A stretch of DNA of 7,129 nt from an uncultured Bacilli bacterium (GCA_934090595.1 CAKOJO010000059.1:1-7129), one strand, 5' to 3'; positions 1 to 4,966 are shown, counted from the stretch's first letter. A program made the numbers and translations. The notes: generated by a model not told the origin, from the sequence alone.

Positions 1-904
1 TTCACTTTTATCTAACCAGTTATTTGTTGTTTTACAATCTGTAGAACTAGAATATCCATATAAATTACTTGTACAATTTTTTGATGCTGCATATCCATAA
101 TCGCTTGTATACATTATTGCTATCTTTTTATCTGTATCATTTTGCATTATTGGATTAGTATTAACAAAATAACACTCTGTTCCACTTTGACTATTGTTAT
201 CATAATCATATTTGCAATCATTCCCATTCTTTTTCTTTCTTTCATATTGCCACATTGTATCAGAATTTATATTATAGGTGTCACTATATCCTCCAAGATA
301 ATATTTTGTTGTTCCTATCATATTTTTCGATTCTTCATTTATTGTATTATAATAATGCTTGCCAACATTTAAATATTCATTTAATGTACTTGTTGTCCAA
401 CAAGCTTTATAATTGTTATCCCAATATTTATTTCCTATTGAAGTATCTCTTATTATCTTAAATCTATTTTCTACATTGCCATCTGTATCTTCAGTAGGTA
501 TTATTCCTATTATTCTCCATACCTCATTATTAAATGTTACATAGTTATTTACACTTCCTCCACGATATCTATATTCTGTTTTAAATCTTTCATCCACTTG
601 AAGTGTATCATCTATTTCATGTGTTATTTCTTCTAATCCACCTGTTTTCACATTTGTCTTTGCAAATTCTGAAGCACTCTTTTCAGTTTTAACATGTAAT
701 TTAAGAATGTTTTCTGATTCAACACTACTACTCCATTTTGCATATGATGTATTTGTGTAATTATAAGAAATAATACCCGTTAATAATAACACAAAAACAC
801 CTATTAATGATAATAGATATTTATTGTATTCTTTTACATCTTTAAATAAGGGGTTTATCTTTCTAGTATTTTGCCCCCCCCCCATACGAATTATTGTTTG
901 TCAT
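1..904 (-). CDS. Membrane-anchored surface protein with DUF6273-like domain, partial at the left edge and out of frame at a G10 tract (candidate phase-variable gene)
   Basis: The ATG at 904-902 has an ideal ribosome site (GGAGGT, 916-911, 6-base gap). As written it reads MTNNSYGGGAKY and stops at TAG 865-863, because ten G (874-883) follow codon 6. With nine G the frame continues without a stop to base 1, about 301 codons, and the C-terminus lies outside the window. The restored protein has a short basic cytoplasmic N-terminus (about 1-28), one membrane helix (about 29-46, LLSLIGVFVLLLTGIISY), then an extracellular module. That module matches the gene at 3477-4904: EYRYRGG, NNEVWRIIG, GTTKYYLGGY, WQYERK, SDYGYAA, NNWL. 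It carries extra Cys residues, suggesting disulfides. By analogy with its paralogue, 65-70 residues are missing. An in-frame ATG also exists at 885-883 and runs through the G tract, but its ribosome-site spacing (25 bases) is poor; an automatic caller would probably start there. Domain function is unknown; surface exposure is inferred. Confidence 0.75.
874..883 (-). repeat. Homopolymeric G10 tract (C10 on the plus strand) in the 5' coding region
   Basis: Ten consecutive C on the plus strand, read as G10 on the coding strand, directly after codon 6 (TAT) of the gene starting at 904. No comparable G/C run occurs elsewhere in this AT-rich window. The length is one base off the open frame. Poly-G tracts of this size are known contingency loci in other bacteria, where slipped-strand mispairing switches genes on and off. 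Confidence 0.9.
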
Positions 905-910
905 AGTTTT

Positions 911-916
911 ACCTCC
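911..916 (-). promoter_or_regulatory. Ribosome binding site GGAGGT that decides the ATG at 904
   Basis: GGAGGT lies 6 bases before ATG 904-902 and 25 bases before the alternative ATG at 885. It therefore supports initiation upstream of the G tract, so the tract length controls the reading frame. Confidence 0.8.
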
Positions 917-934
917 ATAGTTTCTTATAAGTTA

Positions 935-984
935 ATTCTATAACAAATATAGACCTTTTTCAAGTGAAATTTTTTAAATTTTTT
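935..984 (-). promoter_or_regulatory. Promoter of the G-tract surface gene, with an A/T-tract UP-like element
   Basis: On the minus strand, TTGAAA (963-958), a 17-base spacer and TAGAAT (940-935) match five of six bases at each box. The start would be near 928, giving a leader of about 24 bases. Just upstream, 967-984 consists of phased A and T tracts, as in UP elements. The promoter of the paralogue at 3477-4904 has the same -35 box and spacing. Confidence 0.55.
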
Positions 985-1028
985 GCATTTTTATAGAAAC
1001 AAGACTTTTGATATAAGTTTTCTTATTC

Positions 1029-1064
1029 AAAAATAAAAATTGCCCTAAGGCAAATCTTATTTTT
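1029..1064 (-). terminator. Intrinsic terminator, probably bidirectional
   Basis: The core stem TTGCC/GGCAA (1040-1044 with 1049-1053, loop CTAA) is followed on the minus strand by TTTTTATTTTT. The flanks AAAAATAA and TTATTTTT (1029-1036, 1057-1064) extend pairing and give a T-rich tail on either strand. No plus-strand gene lies to its left in the window. It therefore most likely stops minus-strand transcripts coming from ddl or from an antisense RNA across the small-peptide locus, and insulates the surface-gene promoter. Confidence 0.65.
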
Positions 1065-1101
1065 GTAATCATTTTCTCTCTCAAAACTTAAAATTGGTCA
1101 T

Positions 1102-1130
1102 TTGACAAGTATTTTTCTTTAGTTTATAGT
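1102..1130 (+). promoter_or_regulatory. Near-consensus sigma-A promoter of the small-peptide transcript
   Basis: TTGACA (1102-1107, perfect -35), a spacer of exactly 17 bases and TATAGT (1125-1130, five of six). The predicted start is about 1137, the first base of an element complementary to the 3' end of the same transcript. This is the best promoter in the window and points into a gap that automatic annotation would probably leave empty. Confidence 0.75.
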
Positions 1131-1136
1131 GGTATC

Positions 1137-1163
1137 AGCACGTTCATTACAGGCGCCGACTTC
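1137..1163 (+). promoter_or_regulatory. 5' leader element complementary to the 3' hairpin of the same transcript
   Basis: AGCACGTTC (1137-1145) is the exact reverse complement of 1334-1342, and CGACTTC (1157-1163) of 1318-1324. The order is correct for one long-range helix with an internal loop of 11 against 9 bases. It starts at the predicted transcription start and ends about 20 bases before the ribosome site. Confidence 0.6.
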
Positions 1164-1183
1164 ATTATCTTTTTAAAAGAAAT

Positions 1184-1191
1184 GGGGTGAT
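1184..1191 (+). promoter_or_regulatory. Strong extended ribosome binding site of the 20-residue peptide
   Basis: GGGGTGAT, 4 bases before ATG 1196, matches the extended GGTGAT part of the anti-Shine-Dalgarno partner. mnmA in this window uses the same GGTGAT with a 4-base gap. Bases 1164-1169 (ATTATC) could pair with 1189-1194 (GATAGT) and partly cover it. Confidence 0.7.
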
Positions 1192-1195
1192 AGTT

Positions 1196-1258
1196 ATGAG
1201 TAAGAAAGATTTTCTAATTTTAGCACTGCTTGTGATTATTTATTTATTATTAAAGTAA
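1196..1258 (+). CDS. 20-residue hydrophobic membrane peptide, candidate type I toxin-like peptide
   Basis: ATG 1196 to TAA 1256-1258 encodes MSKKDFLILALLVIIYLLLK. It has a basic N-terminus (KK), an uninterrupted apolar stretch of about 15 residues able to span a membrane, and a terminal Lys. It is the only plus-strand gene I support, and it has its own near-consensus promoter, a strong ribosome site and downstream hairpins, so translation is likely despite the size. In length and composition it resembles the 18-19 residue Ibs toxins of enteric bacteria, but I see no sequence relationship to Ibs, Fst, TxpA or BsrG, so homology is not claimed. The transcript (about 1137-1346) has complementary 5' and 3' ends, a trait of several type I toxin mRNAs. 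Alternatives are a small regulatory membrane peptide or a component of a riboregulator. Toxicity is inference. Confidence 0.6.
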   Translation: MSKKDFLILALLVIIYLLLK

Positions 1259-1270
1259 TTTAAAATAAAT

Positions 1271-1301
1271 GCGACGTCTCTCTGATATAGGGAAACGTCG
1301 C
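1271..1301 (+). other. Stable stem-loop just after the small-peptide stop codon
   Basis: GCGACGT (1271-1277) pairs with ACGTCGC (1295-1301). After one mismatch, TCTC (1279-1282) pairs with GGGA (1290-1293), including one G-T pair, leaving a 7-base loop. It is unusually GC-rich for the window and has no T tail. A structured mRNA 3' region or part of a small RNA is more likely than a terminator. Confidence 0.55.
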
Positions 1302-1315
1302 AACATTGACAATAC

Positions 1316-1346
1316 AAGAAGTCGACGTTCAAGGAACGTGCTTCTT
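1316..1346 (+). terminator. 3' hairpin of the small-peptide transcript, probable terminator and antisense-like arm
   Basis: AAGAAG (1316-1321) pairs with CTTCTT (1341-1346), and ACGTTC (1325-1330) with GAACGT (1334-1339), with a 3-base loop. A TTTATATATAAT stretch follows, a weak T tail. Both arms can instead pair with the leader element 1137-1163, so the two folds are mutually exclusive. Confidence 0.5.
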
Positions 1347-1358
1347 TATATATAATAT

Positions 1359-1376
1359 ACTACTTTTAGTAGTTTT
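1359..1376 (+). terminator. Short terminator-like hairpin between the small-peptide locus and the convergent ddl gene
   Basis: ACTACT (1359-1364) pairs with AGTAGT (1368-1373) around TTT, followed by TTTTAT on the plus strand. It is a backup terminator for the plus-strand transcript 17 bases from the end of ddl. The stem is short and AT-rich. Confidence 0.4.
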
Positions 1377-1392
1377 ATACAAGTAATTTATA

Positions 1393-2547
1393 TTATTTCT
1401 TTAACTTAGTACCTTTTAAGTTATCAAATCTTTCAAGTAAGTTACCAGGTATAGCTTTTTGTATTTGTTCATCATCTTTTTTGTTATCTACTGCGATTGC
1501 TATTAAATCATCAAATAGCTCAGTTTGATTCTTTTTCTTAGCTTTCCATAAGTATGAAGATAACGATCCTGGTATTGTATTTATTTCATTTACATAGATC
1601 TTTTTAGTCTTATCATTGATTAAGAAATCTATTCTTGCAACTCCATTTCCATCTAATGCTTTAAATGTATTTATAGCATATTCTTTCATATCTTCGATCA
1701 TTTCTTTTGATATAATTGGTTTAGTTTTGTTATCTTTTTCTTGTATTTTAGAAAAATTGTTTACATATTTTTCTTTAAATGAATAGAAATCTTCATTAGA
1801 GTTTATTTCTTCAATTTCAGATACTTCAACTTTTTTATAGTTACCAAGTACACTTATATTTATTTCTTTTACGTCATTTACTTTTTCTTCAACTAGAATC
1901 TTCTTATCATATTTCATAGTGTTTTTTACTTTTTTAAAGAAATCTTTTTCGTCTTCCGCTATTTCTATACCAATACTAGATCCTAAGCTAGATGGTTTGA
2001 TAAATACTGGAAACTTTAATTTTGATAATCTTTCTTGTACTAATTTTTTATCACTTAATTCATATGAATAAAACCAAGTATAGTTAACTACTGGTATGTT
2101 ATTAGCACTTAATAGTTCTTTTTGGATTACTTTATCTTGTCCTAAAGCTGCCCCAAGAACACTAGGTCCAGCATATGGTACTCCAAGCATGTTTAAGTAT
2201 CCTTGTAAAGAACCATCTTCTAAGTATGCTCCATGTCCAATTGGTACAACTATGTCTATAACACATAAGTTCTTTTTAAACATTCCTAATTTTTGTAATA
2301 CAAATGATTTATCAACTTTAACTAATGCAACTTTTTTAGCATATCTTTTTACTAAGTCAATATCTCTAAAGTTAATTATACTTTTTAAGTGTTCTCCAGT
2401 GTACCAAGTATTATCTTTATCTATATAGATTGGTACTATTTTATATTTGTTTTCATCAGCATATCCCATTGCTTCGATTGCAGAAATAATGCTTATTTCA
2501 TGTTCAACACTTTTTCCTCCGAATATTACTCCTATATTTAATCTCAT
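1393..2547 (-). CDS. ddl: D-alanine--D-alanine ligase
   Basis: ATP-grasp ligase joining two D-Ala for the peptidoglycan precursor in the cytoplasm. Visible family motifs are GGKSVEHEIS (about 10-19, with the Glu that binds the first D-Ala), HGAYLEDGSLQG (105-116), PYAGPSVLGAALGQDK, FPVFIKPSSLGSS (ATP-binding Lys), ILVEEKV, ARIDF and NEINTIPG (metal and substrate site). FYSFKEKY (254-261) has Tyr at the position that favours D-Ala-D-Ala ligases over Phe-type D-Ala-D-Lac enzymes. I start it at ATG 2547 (MRLNIGV, 384 residues) rather than the in-frame GTG at 2565, because AAGGAAG lies inside that extension, 6 bases before ATG. A lysine-rich tail of about 25 residues follows the catalytic fold. 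It appears monocistronic, with a candidate promoter just upstream. It converges on the small-peptide gene, with no strong terminator of its own. Confidence 0.93.
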   Translation of the reverse strand: MRLNIGVIFGGKSVEHEISIISAIEAMGYADENKYKIVPIYIDKDNTWYTGEHLKSIINFRDIDLVKRYAKKVALVKVDKSFVLQKLGMFKKNLCVIDIVVPIGHGAYLEDGSLQGYLNMLGVPYAGPSVLGAALGQDKVIQKELLSANNIPVVNYTWFYSYELSDKKLVQERLSKLKFPVFIKPSSLGSSIGIEIAEDEKDFFKKVKNTMKYDKKILVEEKVNDVKEINISVLGNYKKVEVSEIEEINSNEDFYSFKEKYVNNFSKIQEKDNKTKPIISKEMIEDMKEYAINTFKALDGNGVARIDFLINDKTKKIYVNEINTIPGSLSSYLWKAKKKNQTELFDDLIAIAVDNKKDDEQIQKAIPGNLLERFDNLKGTKLKK

Positions 2548-2571
2548 ATTATTACTTCCTTTCACTCTTTT

Positions 2572-2600
2572 AGTATATCAAATAATATGAAATATAACAA
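2572..2600 (-). promoter_or_regulatory. Candidate promoter of ddl
   Basis: TTGTTA (2600-2595), 17 bases and TATACT (2577-2572) on the minus strand. The start would be near 2565, leaving a leader of about 18 bases that contains the ribosome site. The -10 is good and the -35 moderate. Confidence 0.4.
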
Positions 2601-2620
2601 ATGTTTTTTTTAAAAGAGTG

Positions 2621-2652
2621 TAAAGAAAAAACAAGTTAACTTTCAACTTGTT
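2621..2652 (-). terminator. Intrinsic terminator overlapping the stop of the gene at 2636-3367
   Basis: AACAAGTT/AACTTGTT (2645-2652 with 2630-2637), an 8-base-pair stem with a 7-base loop, is followed on the minus strand by TTTTC and a T-rich run. The stop codon (2636-2638) lies in the stem. It separates this gene from ddl, so ddl needs its own promoter. Confidence 0.65.
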
Positions 2653-3367
2653 CTCCTTTTAATTTAACTTTAAATTGATAGCTTGAGCTTGATGAAGATT
2701 CTGCTTTATGAGAACTTCCCCAAACTCCACCGTTTGCTTCACATGTATCTTTTGTAGTATATGTAGTATTACTACATACATTATCAGTGTTTGAAATGTT
2801 TAATTTAATCTCTTCATCACTACCAGTAACCCATGCTTTTAGTACATACGAAACAGTTCCTGTCTTAGTAAAAGAACCACTATCTAAAACATATTCATTA
2901 AAGTATTTATTATTAGATGTTTTTGCTTGCAGATTAGAAACTAATTCACCAGTAGTAGCAGTACCAATTACATATTCTTCTTTAGCGACACCATCTAAAA
3001 CATATTTTTTAAGTAAATTAATTTTTACATTATCATTTGTAATACCATCATTTGAAATAAGATCAAAAGCTAAATCATAATTAATTTGTGTGTCACCATT
3101 AATAGTAGAATTAACATCAAAAGTATATGCTTTATCATCAGTAATAGCAGTACCAACTTCATCAGAAACAGGTTTTTGATCGGTCAAAGTCATGGCACTT
3201 TCATTATCAAAATTTATTTCTAATTTACCAGAAATTATATTATTTTCTCTTGTTCCTATAAAGTTAGCATAATAATATGCAAATGCTGATCCTACAACTA
3301 ATAAGATTAATACAATAGTAGATATAGTAACTATAAGTTTTTCTTTCTTTGTTTCTTTGTTTTTCAT
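2636..3367 (-). CDS. Exported TasA/camelysin-like protein with a two-cysteine insertion
   Basis: A 243-residue protein of unknown exact role. A lysine-rich start (1-10) precedes one hydrophobic segment (about 11-33, ending GSAFAYYYANF) typical of signal or anchor regions cut by SipW-type signal peptidases. NNIISGKLEINF follows, the usual opening strand of the TasA/camelysin-like beta domain (about 42-238), which ends in YQFKVKLKGE. Near 187-228, between KAWV and the last strand, lies an insertion with C198 and C209 and then a Ser run (mixed Ser codons, so not a slippery repeat); the Cys pair could form a disulfide outside the cell. The same beta domain forms the N-terminal half of the neighbour at 3477-4904. 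Start ATG 3367 follows AGGGTG at a 5-base gap. It has its own promoter, a palindrome over the start site and a terminator. Fibre or surface-layer function is possible but only inferred. Confidence 0.8.
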   Translation of the reverse strand: MKNKETKKEKLIVTISTIVLILLVVGSAFAYYYANFIGTRENNIISGKLEINFDNESAMTLTDQKPVSDEVGTAITDDKAYTFDVNSTINGDTQINYDLAFDLISNDGITNDNVKINLLKKYVLDGVAKEEYVIGTATTGELVSNLQAKTSNNKYFNEYVLDSGSFTKTGTVSYVLKAWVTGSDEEIKLNISNTDNVCSNTTYTTKDTCEANGGVWGSSHKAESSSSSSYQFKVKLKGEQVES

Positions 3368-3385
3368 AACAACACCCTACCTTCT

Positions 3386-3400
3386 TACTATTAAATAGTA
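3386..3400. promoter_or_regulatory. Perfect 15-base palindrome over the -10 and start region, possible operator
   Basis: TACTATT-A-AATAGTA, two perfect 7-base arms around one central base, covers the candidate -10 and start site of the gene at 2636-3367. The position suits a repressor site. No second copy was found upstream of the other surface genes. Confidence 0.35.
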
Positions 3401-3423
3401 CTAAAAATATCAAAAAAAGTCAA
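3395..3423 (-). promoter_or_regulatory. Candidate promoter of the gene at 2636-3367
   Basis: TTGACT (3423-3418), 17 bases and TACTAT (3400-3395) on the minus strand. The start would be near 3388. The -35 is strong and the -10 weaker, as is common in regulated promoters. Confidence 0.45.
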
Positions 3424-3433
3424 TAGAACTAAA

Positions 3434-3451
3434 TAATTATTTTTATAATTA
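3434..3451 (-). terminator. Weak AT-only hairpin after the gene at 3477-4904
   Basis: TAATTAT (3434-3440) pairs with ATAATTA (3445-3451) around a four-base loop, followed on the minus strand by TTTAG. With no GC in the stem, termination would be poor, so some read-through into the gene at 2636-3367 is plausible. Confidence 0.25.
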
Positions 3452-3476
3452 AGTAGAAATATTGCTTTTATTATAT

Positions 3477-4904
3477 TTATTGAATAGATAATTGATATGG
3501 AGAAGAACTTGTACCAGCCCCACCAGATATCTTTATATTGGATGATAGTGTTAGAACAGGACGTGTATTATATTTTGAGCTACCAACACCAGAACTTCCA
3601 ATACTACCATCACTATACAAATGAAATGCATAACCACTGTCATTAGAAGCTGGTGTAAGTAACCATTCATATCGTGATTTTCCTAACCAGTTATTCTTAT
3701 TGACACAATTAGAATCAACATTGAAATAATATAAATTTCTTGAGCATTCCTTAAGTGCTGCATATCCATAGTCGCTTGCATACATTATCGCTATTTTTTT
3801 AGAAACATCACTTTGCATTATTGGATTTGTTCCATAATAATATCCAGATCTATTTGTTTCATTTTTTCTTTCATATTGCCAAACACTCTCTGTATTTATA
3901 TCTTGAGAACTATATCCGCCGAGATAATACTTTGTTGTACCTATCATGTTTTTTGCTTCATCATTTAATGTATTATAGTAATTATTATTTAAATAATTAT
4001 TCAATTCTGCGACTGTCCAATTGTTTGTGTACCCACCATTCCAATTCATACTTTCTAGCGCATCTTCTTTTATTATTTTAATTCTATTTTCAACATTACC
4101 ACTTGTATCTTCGGTTGGGATTACTCCGATTATTCTCCATACTTCATTATTAAATGTTACGTAGTTGTTTACTACCGAGTCTCCTCCACGATATCTATAT
4201 TCTGTTACAAATCTTTTATCTACTTGTAATGTGTTATCAATATCATGTGTTACTAATTCCAAACCGTTTGTTCCTACATTAGCTTTTGCAAATGCAAGTG
4301 CATAATCCTCTTTAGGAGGTGCTTCATTATTAATATTTACTCTAAATCTATAGCTATATGAATTATCACTAAGTCTACTAGTATCAACACTATCATCAAT
4401 CCATGCTCTTAATCTATAACTATCTATAACTTCACCTTTGTTGTTAGAAAAAATTTCCTCATGAGAGTTTAATACATATTTATTTAAATTATATATTGTA
4501 GTGGGTTCTACTACAACTGTTTCAACTCCATTACTTATTTTAGTCAAATACACCTTTATCTCATTATCATTTAATGGATTATCTGTATCTAATGGATCCA
4601 GTACTATATTATAGTTAATCTTTCTTTTAGTATCATCATTTGCTCTTGTTTTTATATATGTTAGTACTTGAAAATCAAAGTAGTTATTTAAAACTTTACC
4701 CTCATCATCTTTCATGGGTAATGCATTAGTCATTTCTATTTCATTTACTTCAGTATAACTCATTTTTATTTGACCAGTTGATATTGCATTATTACCAGTT
4801 ACTAGTTCAATATTAAATAAAGCATACGTTCCAAGTGATACTAATGCTATAACAAACACCATCATTACTACTAGCAATAGTTTCTTTTTATTATTTTGTT
4901 TCAC
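3477..4904 (-). CDS. SipW-type exported surface protein: TasA-like domain fused to DUF6273-like domain
   Basis: A 475-residue protein. A lysine-rich start and hydrophobic segment (about 8-28) end in GTYALFN, close to the GTWAAFN cleavage region of Bacillus TasA, then NAISTGQIKMSY, the typical first strand. A TasA-like beta domain spans about 30-192, a short linker follows, then a module (about 200-455) with EYRYRGG, NNEVWRIIG (253-260), YYLGGY, WQYER, NNWL, YEWLLTPAS and TRPVLTL. I recognise that pattern as DUF6273-like, a Bacillota extracellular domain of unknown function. C387 and C400 may pair. The tail ISGGAGTSSSPYQLSI closes the protein. The start is GTG 4904 behind AAGGAG (4920-4915); the overlapping ATG at 4906 meets TGA at once. 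The gene follows the mnmA terminator and has its own promoter. Its second module is shared with the G-tract gene at 1-904. Likely cell-surface or matrix protein; ligand unknown. Confidence 0.8.
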   Translation of the reverse strand: MKQNNKKKLLLVVMMVFVIALVSLGTYALFNIELVTGNNAISTGQIKMSYTEVNEIEMTNALPMKDDEGKVLNNYFDFQVLTYIKTRANDDTKRKINYNIVLDPLDTDNPLNDNEIKVYLTKISNGVETVVVEPTTIYNLNKYVLNSHEEIFSNNKGEVIDSYRLRAWIDDSVDTSRLSDNSYSYRFRVNINNEAPPKEDYALAFAKANVGTNGLELVTHDIDNTLQVDKRFVTEYRYRGGDSVVNNYVTFNNEVWRIIGVIPTEDTSGNVENRIKIIKEDALESMNWNGGYTNNWTVAELNNYLNNNYYNTLNDEAKNMIGTTKYYLGGYSSQDINTESVWQYERKNETNRSGYYYGTNPIMQSDVSKKIAIMYASDYGYAALKECSRNLYYFNVDSNCVNKNNWLGKSRYEWLLTPASNDSGYAFHLYSDGSIGSSGVGSSKYNTRPVLTLSSNIKISGGAGTSSSPYQLSIQ

Positions 4905-4927
4905 ATTATCTATACTCCTTTACCATA

Positions 4928-4956
4928 ATAATACAACAAAAAAAGCACTTTTTCAA
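4928..4956 (-). promoter_or_regulatory. Promoter of the gene at 3477-4904, overlapping the mnmA terminator
   Basis: TTGAAA (4956-4951), exactly 17 bases and TATTAT (4933-4928) on the minus strand, five of six matches each, with a start near 4921. The -35 box lies in the loop and stem of the preceding terminator, so the same bases serve both. Confidence 0.55.
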
Positions 4957-4961
4957 GTACT
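4934..4961 (-). terminator. Intrinsic terminator of mnmA
   Basis: AGTACTT pairs with AAGTGCT (4961-4955 with 4950-4944, one G-T pair) around a GAAA tetraloop, followed by seven T and then GTTG on the minus strand. It starts 6 bases after the mnmA stop codon. Confidence 0.8.
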
Positions 4962-4966
4962 ATTAT

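Noticed and set aside
142..461. Two overlapping plus-strand ORFs of 76 and 68 codons
   Set aside because: They lie opposite the surface module at 1-904, have no good ribosome site and have low-complexity Ile/Tyr-rich products. They are shadows of the minus-strand gene.
1306..1358. A second plus-strand promoter from TTGACA at 1306-1311 and the TATA-rich stretch near 1347
   Set aside because: The spacing is about 35 bases instead of about 17, and no suitable -10 lies at the right distance.
2096..2428. Plus-strand ORF of 110 codons opposite ddl
   Set aside because: It is antisense to highly conserved ligase motifs, with no ribosome site or recognisable product.
1393..2547. Vancomycin-resistance type (D-Lac or D-Ser) ligase
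   Set aside because: The FYSFKEKY segment has the Tyr typical of D-Ala-D-Ala ligases, and no vanH, vanX or vanT-like neighbours are present.
2548..2565. Longer ddl start at GTG 2565
   Set aside because: The extension contains the ribosome site AAGGAAG and lies outside the conserved fold; ATG 2547 is the better start.
2678..2702. Run of serines in the TasA-like protein as a second slippery repeat
   Set aside because: The serines use mixed codons (TCT, TCA, AGC), so there is no simple DNA repeat to slip.
2787..3080. Plus-strand ORF of 97 codons
   Set aside because: It is antisense to the TasA-like gene, and its length follows from the codon use of the real gene.
3821..4081. Plus-strand ORF of 86 codons
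   Set aside because: It is antisense to the conserved WRIIG/YYLGGY region of the surface gene. The paralogue at 1-904 has a similar shadow, as expected from shared coding sequence.
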